Assembly: GCF_026626705.1 (NCBI RefSeq) | Contig: NZ_JAPNKC010000001.1 | Location: 5,084,001-5,148,000, forward strand | From: Pyxidicoccus sp. MSG2 | GTDB taxonomy: Bacteria > Myxococcota > Myxococcia > Myxococcales > Myxococcaceae | Length of the DNA stretch: 64,000 nucleotides | Direction: 5' to 3' | Shown: positions 59,739 through 64,000 of the stretch, in pieces | Layout of the letters: each line of letters opens with the position of its first letter | Numbering within the stretch: the stretch's first letter is position 1 | The notes under the pieces: model-generated | Databases searched by the model: none | The model's input: only the letters and a program-made list of their open reading frames with translations | What the model was told of the DNA's origin: nothing | Translations under genes and position numbers: made by a program

Positions 59739-62039
59739 TCACTTGCAGGTGAACGACCAGCGGCACGTCCCGGACTGGCATTCGCGGTCCGCCGAGCACA
59801 CCGCGCCACGGCCCTTCTTGTTCTGGCACTTGCCGGAGTTGAGTCCCCAGCCGCAGTACTGGTTGGTGCCGCAGTGCGAGTCGCTGTCACACAGGCAGCT
59901 TCCCGTGGGATTCACGTAGCAGTCCGCGCTGCAGCGGTCCGTGGTGCACTCGCGGTCCGCCTTGCAGGTCTGTCCATACGCCTTGGACCTGGGCGTGTAG
60001 CACCAGCCCACCAGGTTGGCGCAGCCGCCGCACGCGCCGGACTGGCACTGCCCGTCCCGGCTGCACGAGTCCCAGTTCCCCTTCTTCGCCACGCAGTCGT
60101 TGTCGCCCGGGTTGCCCGGAATCTCGTCCTGGCAGTACGCCGCGCCGCCGCAGTCCCCGTCGTCGTTGCACACGCAGCGGCCGTCGAAGGTGTTGCACAG
60201 CACGGAGGTGCACTGGTCGCTGATGCACTCGGCGTCGAAGCGGCAGCCCTCGTTGAGCGTCTTGCTGTCCGGGGCGTAGTGCGCGCCGCACACCGTGGGG
60301 TACGCCTGCTCGCGGTCCTCCGGCTTCACCCACGGCGCCACGCCGCTGGTGTCGATGTCCTGCGCCGCGTCCGCCATGCCGGTGCGCGGCCCGGATGCGC
60401 GCTCCCACATGCGGATGAACGTCTCCGCCGAGCTCTCCAGCGGCGCGGTGTTCGCCCCCAGGTTGCGCACGTCGCGAATCAGGTCCGGCAAGAGGCCCAC
60501 GTGCGCCAGGCCCTGCTCGTCGAACGCGGTGCCCAGCCGGCCGGGGCCGGACAGCTCCTGCTCGTGCTCCTGCGCGTCGGCCTCCGCCCTGAAGCCCGCC
60601 GAGCACGCGCCGTTCGGCCCGAAGCGCGGCCGCGTCTGCTGGATGAAGCCGTTGAAGTCCGCGCCGAAGGCCATGGGCACCTTGAGCCCCTGGCGGCCGA
60701 ACTCGTAGGCCTGCGCGAAGGAGCGGCTGGAGCCCTGGCAGTTGTTGGCGATGCCGGACTTCGTATACGCGCGCGTCTCGTCGTGCGCGGTGCGCAGGCC
60801 GAACATGCCGCCAGTGCGGCGCAGCATCTGCACCACCCACGCGGGCGTCGTCTTCTCGTTCTCCGCCAGCTTGCCGTTCATCACCTCGCGGAAGTGGCCG
60901 TGGCTGACGTAGAGCGGGTAGTACTGTCGCTGCTCGGCCACCGCGTAGGCGTCACGCACGCCCTTCTCGGACAGGTGCGCCAGGTCGATGAGCATTCCCT
61001 TGTCCATCATCGCCCCGATGAGCTGCTGCCCCTCCGCCGTGAGGCCGCGCACGTTGCGGCACTGCGAGTCCACGTCGAAGCCCAGGGTGAGCCCGCCCAC
61101 GGTGAGCCCGCAGTCCGAGTCGATGTGACAGTTCTCCAGGAACTGCGCCGCCTGGAAGATGGCGTTGTGCGGCGCCGCGCCGCCGAAGCGGTTGTCCAGT
61201 TGGTGCACCGGCTGCAACGTGCGCACGCCCAGCGCGTGGAAGCGGTTCAGCTCCGCGCGCCAGTCGGCGGAGCCGAACAGCTTGCTCGTTTCAATCGAGA
61301 GCACCATGGCCAGCTTGCCCTCGGAGATGATGCGGCGTGCGTCCGCGGGCGTGAGCGCCAGGTCCACCCAGTCGCGGGTGGCGGCGAAGTCGCGCGCCTT
61401 CTGGAGCTGCACCTCCACGTCCACCATCTCGTCGCACGGGCGCGTGCGGTTCTGCGGGGGCAGCGCCTCGCAGAGGAACTTGTTGCTCACCGCGGACACC
61501 ACCACCAGCGACATGCCGCCCTGGTGTGCCTGCCTGAGCCAGCCCTCCCACGACTGCTGGTGGGCGATGGTGTCCCAGCGCGGCCATTCCGTATTCGGGT
61601 TGCGGCGGCCGTCATGCAGGCCGGTGTCGCCCTGAGTGCCCTCAATCTTGCCGAGGAACTCCGAGCCCACCGCGCCGCCGATGCCGAACAGGCCCGCGAG
61701 AATCGGCACGCCGCGCAGGTCCACACCGCCGGAGTTGGGGCACAGGTTGAGCAGCCCGCTCAGGTCCATGCGGACGCGGGCGTGGTCGCTCTCCGGCCAC
61801 CCGCCATCGCACCGGGACAGCGCGTCCGTGACGGTGCCGTGGAACCAGCCGCCGCCGAAGGCCTCCTCCGCGAACATGTGGTGGTGCAATTCCGCGAAGC
61901 CGCCCACGCCCAGTTCCTGCGCGGTGGCGGCCGTGGGCTCGGGCCGCGCTTCGGCGGGCTCCTCCTGCACGGGGGTACAACCGAGGGCCAGCGCCAGGGC
62001 CAGCGCGGAACAGCGTCTCCAGAAACGGGGATGGGACAC
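59739..62039 (-). CDS. Membrane-dipeptidase (M19)-like lipoprotein with Cys-rich repeat tail
   Basis: 766 residues. Lipoprotein signal with LALGC (Cys21). Residues ~45-560 are a TIM-barrel amidohydrolase resembling renal dipeptidase M19: early metal cluster ELHHHMFAEE, IDLAHLSEKGVRDA, LYVSHGHFREV and GADFNGF. The first motif has three His where M19 has HxD, so it is a divergent member. Residues ~590-766 are disulfide-rich modules (CxxDxxC and CxSxxC types: DDGDCGGAAYC, DRECTTDRCS, DRECQSGTC) of the kind on myxobacterial outer-surface proteins. A gaaggga ribosome-binding site and a TTGAAC/TAACTG promoter lie upstream. It may process D/L-peptides at the cell surface. Confidence 0.75.
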   Translation of the reverse strand: MSHPRFWRRCSALALALALGCTPVQEEPAEARPEPTAATAQELGVGGFAELHHHMFAEEAFGGGWFHGTVTDALSRCDGGWPESDHARVRMDLSGLLNLCPNSGGVDLRGVPILAGLFGIGGAVGSEFLGKIEGTQGDTGLHDGRRNPNTEWPRWDTIAHQQSWEGWLRQAHQGGMSLVVVSAVSNKFLCEALPPQNRTRPCDEMVDVEVQLQKARDFAATRDWVDLALTPADARRIISEGKLAMVLSIETSKLFGSADWRAELNRFHALGVRTLQPVHQLDNRFGGAAPHNAIFQAAQFLENCHIDSDCGLTVGGLTLGFDVDSQCRNVRGLTAEGQQLIGAMMDKGMLIDLAHLSEKGVRDAYAVAEQRQYYPLYVSHGHFREVMNGKLAENEKTTPAWVVQMLRRTGGMFGLRTAHDETRAYTKSGIANNCQGSSRSFAQAYEFGRQGLKVPMAFGADFNGFIQQTRPRFGPNGACSAGFRAEADAQEHEQELSGPGRLGTAFDEQGLAHVGLLPDLIRDVRNLGANTAPLESSAETFIRMWERASGPRTGMADAAQDIDTSGVAPWVKPEDREQAYPTVCGAHYAPDSKTLNEGCRFDAECISDQCTSVLCNTFDGRCVCNDDGDCGGAAYCQDEIPGNPGDNDCVAKKGNWDSCSRDGQCQSGACGGCANLVGWCYTPRSKAYGQTCKADRECTTDRCSADCYVNPTGSCLCDSDSHCGTNQYCGWGLNSGKCQNKKGRGAVCSADRECQSGTCRWSFTCK

Positions 62040-62067
62040 GGGGGCTCCCTTCGAAGGTGAGCCGACC

Positions 62068-62097
62068 AGTTAGCGTCAGCCCACACCCGGAGTTCAA
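62068..62097 (-). promoter_or_regulatory. Candidate sigma-70-type promoter of the dipeptidase-like lipoprotein gene
   Basis: On the minus strand TTGAAC (62097-62092) and TAACTG (62073-62068) are separated by 18 nt. The start codon is 28 nt further on, with a ribosome-binding site between. Confidence 0.45.
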
Positions 62098-62182
62098 GCC
62101 ATGGCGCGTTGAAACGTAACCCCGTTACCGGGAGCGCGAAGCCCTCACTGCACGGTCCGCGAGGCCCTCCGGCCGCTGACGC

Positions 62183-63532
62183 TCACGGGGCCGACTGCGA
62201 CGCCATCCGTCCGCCGCCCCCGGGGCCGGGCGTCTGGGGCAGCACGCTCGCCTCGCGCTGGCGCAGCTCGGGCGAGGCCACGGCGAAGCCCGTGGGCAAC
62301 ATGCGGAGGATGCGCTCGCGCCGGTGCTGTGCGCCGGCCAGCCGCCGCTCCAGCAGCGCCTTCTCCGCGCGGGTGGCCTTGTCCAGCGGCGCGGGCCGGG
62401 CCGCCAGCGCGGCGAGGCGCTCCGACACGGCCTCCACTTCCCGGTCGATGAGCACCGGCTGGATGTTGCGGGCCTCCTTGCGAGCGCGGCCCACGGCGTT
62501 GTTCTCAATCCACACCGGCAACACGGACACGTCCTCCAGGACCACGGGGGCGCCGGACTCGGGGCGCACCAGCGATACGCGCAGCAGCATGGAGTCGCGC
62601 TTGTCGCCCGCCGCGCCCTTCGTGCCGGGCACGTGGCGGTAGAAGCGGTCCTGGTTCGCGACGAGATTGCCCAACGAGTACGCGATGAGCCCGCGCCGTC
62701 CGTCGGCGGTGGCGTAGGCCTCCAGCGGCTGGAGCACATGCGGGTGGTGGCCGATGACGGCCTTCGCGCCCGCGTCCAGCAGCGCGCGGCCCAGCTTGCG
62801 GTCATCCGTATGCGGCGAGTCCTTGTACTCCATGCCCCAGTGCACCAGGACGATGAGCGCGTCACAGCGGGCCGCCGCCGCGCGCACGGCCTCCACGGCC
62901 TGCTCGGGCTCGAGGCCGCGGAGGTGGCGGTGCTGCGGGTACGGCACGAAGGCGACGTGCGGTGCCGCCTCGTCCTTCGGGTTGCTGAAGCCGTTGAGCC
63001 AGCGGGTGAAGGACAGGAAGCCCAGCCGCATGCCGCGCACGTCCATGAAGACGGGCTCCCACGCAGCGGACTTCGACGGGCCCGTGCCCGCGTGGCGCAA
63101 GCCCGCCGCGTCCAGATGGCCCAGCGTCTCCACGAGGCCGGCGGGGTGCTGGTCCCTCGCGTGATTGTTCGCGGTGGACACCATCTTCACACCGGAAGAA
63201 GCGAGCGCCCGCACCATGGCCGACGGCGCGTTGAAGAGCAGCTCGCGCGTGACGGCCTTCCGGTTGTCGGTGACGGGCGTTTCCAGATTCACGACGCCCA
63301 CATCGGCGGTGCGCAGCACGTCGGTGATGGGCCCGAAGACATGGTCCCAGCCCTCGTGGTTGAGCGACGGCGCGGCGCTTCCGTCCGCCGGCTTCGCGCC
63401 CGTGCGCGCGTGCAGCGTGGCCACCTTCTTCACCTCGCCGTGGGGAATCACGTCCCCGCCGAAGACGAGCTCCACGTGGGTGGGCGTGGCGGCGCACAGC
63501 ACGGGCACGAGCAGCAGCGCGGGAAGAGTCAC
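62183..63532 (-). CDS. CapA-family metallophosphatase-like protein, exported
   Basis: 449 residues from GTG 63532, with a signal-like N-terminus (LPALLLVPVLCAATP). Motifs of the CapA/PgsA calcineurin-like family: FGGDVIPHGEV, VGVVNLETPVTDN, STANNHARDQ, IVLVHWGMEYKDSPH and IGHHPHVLQPLE. The family is named for poly-gamma-glutamate capsule synthesis but is widespread without capsule genes, and none are adjacent, so the substrate is open. The C-terminal ~130 residues are a charged helical extension. TAATGT lies 7 nt before the GTG with no ribosome-binding site, another leaderless-looking start. Confidence 0.85.
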   Translation of the reverse strand: MTLPALLLVPVLCAATPTHVELVFGGDVIPHGEVKKVATLHARTGAKPADGSAAPSLNHEGWDHVFGPITDVLRTADVGVVNLETPVTDNRKAVTRELLFNAPSAMVRALASSGVKMVSTANNHARDQHPAGLVETLGHLDAAGLRHAGTGPSKSAAWEPVFMDVRGMRLGFLSFTRWLNGFSNPKDEAAPHVAFVPYPQHRHLRGLEPEQAVEAVRAAAARCDALIVLVHWGMEYKDSPHTDDRKLGRALLDAGAKAVIGHHPHVLQPLEAYATADGRRGLIAYSLGNLVANQDRFYRHVPGTKGAAGDKRDSMLLRVSLVRPESGAPVVLEDVSVLPVWIENNAVGRARKEARNIQPVLIDREVEAVSERLAALAARPAPLDKATRAEKALLERRLAGAQHRRERILRMLPTGFAVASPELRQREASVLPQTPGPGGGGRMASQSAP

Positions 63533-63539
63533 GCGGAGG

Positions 63540-63545
63540 ACATTA
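63540..63545 (-). promoter_or_regulatory. Candidate -10 (TAATGT) of the CapA-like gene
   Basis: TAATGT on the minus strand ends 7 nt before GTG 63532. The gap ccctccgc-like spacer holds no usable ribosome-binding site on the correct side. Confidence 0.4.
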
Positions 63546-63596
63546 GTCCAGCCACCCGACTCGGACGGAAGCCCTGGGTTGCGACGGCCCCAGCCC

Positions 63597-63962
63597 TCAG
63601 GGCGAGCTGGACACGGACGCGTCGCAGTCCGGGCCGGTGCACCTGCCGGAGCACGCCACCTGGGCGGGGTACGACTCGAGGATGACGCACTCTGTTCCGC
63701 CGGTGCAGGAAAGCAATTCCTCGCAGACGGTGGAGCCGTTCACACAGCGCGCCTGGGACACGCCCTCCAGCTTGAAGGAGATGCAGCTGAGGCCCTGCGC
63801 GCACTGGGGCAGGTTCACACCGCACGCCTGCGCCTGGTCGAGCGACTGCCCGTCCCGCAGCGTCAGCCGTCCCTGCCGCAGCGCTCCCTCGTCGTCCGCG
63901 GAGCCACAGGCCCCCAGGCCCAGGACGGCGAGGCAACCTCCCAGCATCAGCGTCCAGCGCAT
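63597..63962 (-). CDS. Small Cys-rich lipoprotein
   Basis: 121 residues. Signal peptide with lipobox LGAC (Cys19); aaggagcaccg precedes ATG 63962. The mature part has ten or so Cys in close pairs (ACGVNLPQCAQGLSC, CVNGSTVCEELLSC, CSGRCTGPDC), with no enzyme motif. It resembles other short disulfide-rich surface lipoproteins of myxobacteria. Only 64 bp separate its stop from the start of the CapA-like gene; that gene has its own -10-like element. Confidence 0.7.
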   Translation of the reverse strand: MRWTLMLGGCLAVLGLGACGSADDEGALRQGRLTLRDGQSLDQAQACGVNLPQCAQGLSCISFKLEGVSQARCVNGSTVCEELLSCTGGTECVILESYPAQVACSGRCTGPDCDASVSSSP

Positions 63963-64000
63963 CGGTGCTCCTTCACGAGAGTGGCAGGAGCAACCCGATA

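Noticed and set aside
1..64000. tRNA, rRNA or CRISPR arrays
   Set aside because: No cloverleaf with a recognisable T-loop (GGTTCGAATCC-like), no conserved rRNA segment and no regularly spaced direct repeats were seen on either strand. A dedicated scan was not possible.

Overview
The window looks like a chromosomal segment of a fruiting myxobacterium (Myxococcus, Corallococcus, Pyxidicoccus or a close relative). The basis is very high GC with strong third-position bias, two eukaryotic-type Ser/Thr kinases, a large Reg_prop/Y_Y_Y hybrid histidine kinase, several Cys-rich lipoproteins, giant carboxypeptidase-regulatory-like proteins, and a retron whose reverse transcriptase and msd hairpin resemble the Mx162/Sa163 type. 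The assignment is by resemblance from memory; no search was run.

Layout. 0-3.2 kb: the 3' end of a YhaN/SbcC-like ATPase gene, then an IS30-family element whose transposase carries an in-frame amber codon. 3.3-18 kb: housekeeping and accessory genes, namely two paralogous multi-repeat CarboxypepD_reg proteins, a cyclic-nucleotide-binding fusion, an MBL-fold protein, a LysR regulator, a PlsC acyltransferase, a scramblase-like protein and a helical-repeat protein. 18-28.3 kb: a JmjC-like oxygenase, two Ser/Thr kinases (one with a TPR tail), a zinc metallopeptidase and hypotheticals. 28.3-29.8 kb: an apparently intact IS630-family element with a LexA-type HTH passenger gene.

30.1-36.5 kb is a tight four-gene minus-strand operon: zinc-ribbon membrane protein, helical-adaptor P-loop protein, STAND NTPase with a long helical C-terminus, and helical-adaptor trypsin-like protease. 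It looks like a STAND/effector-associated-domain conflict (immunity) system. 36.7-40.6 kb holds the hybrid histidine kinase. 40.8-51.0 kb is a second candidate system, all on the plus strand: a 2169-residue WD40 plus HEAT/ARM protein, a translationally coupled winged-helix/SWIM/WGR protein, a retron msr-msd with a perfect 30-bp hairpin, and the retron reverse transcriptase. These two systems are the most interesting parts of the window.

51-64 kb returns to ordinary envelope and metabolic genes: alpha/beta hydrolase, GMC oxidoreductase, Lnt, a Pro-rich membrane protein, a multi-pass membrane protein, an SGNH hydrolase, a ClC channel, a dipeptidase-like lipoprotein, a CapA-like phosphatase and a small Cys-rich lipoprotein. 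I saw no tRNA, rRNA or CRISPR array. Several genes have a -10-like hexamer 7-9 nt before the start codon and no ribosome-binding site, which suggests leaderless transcripts.
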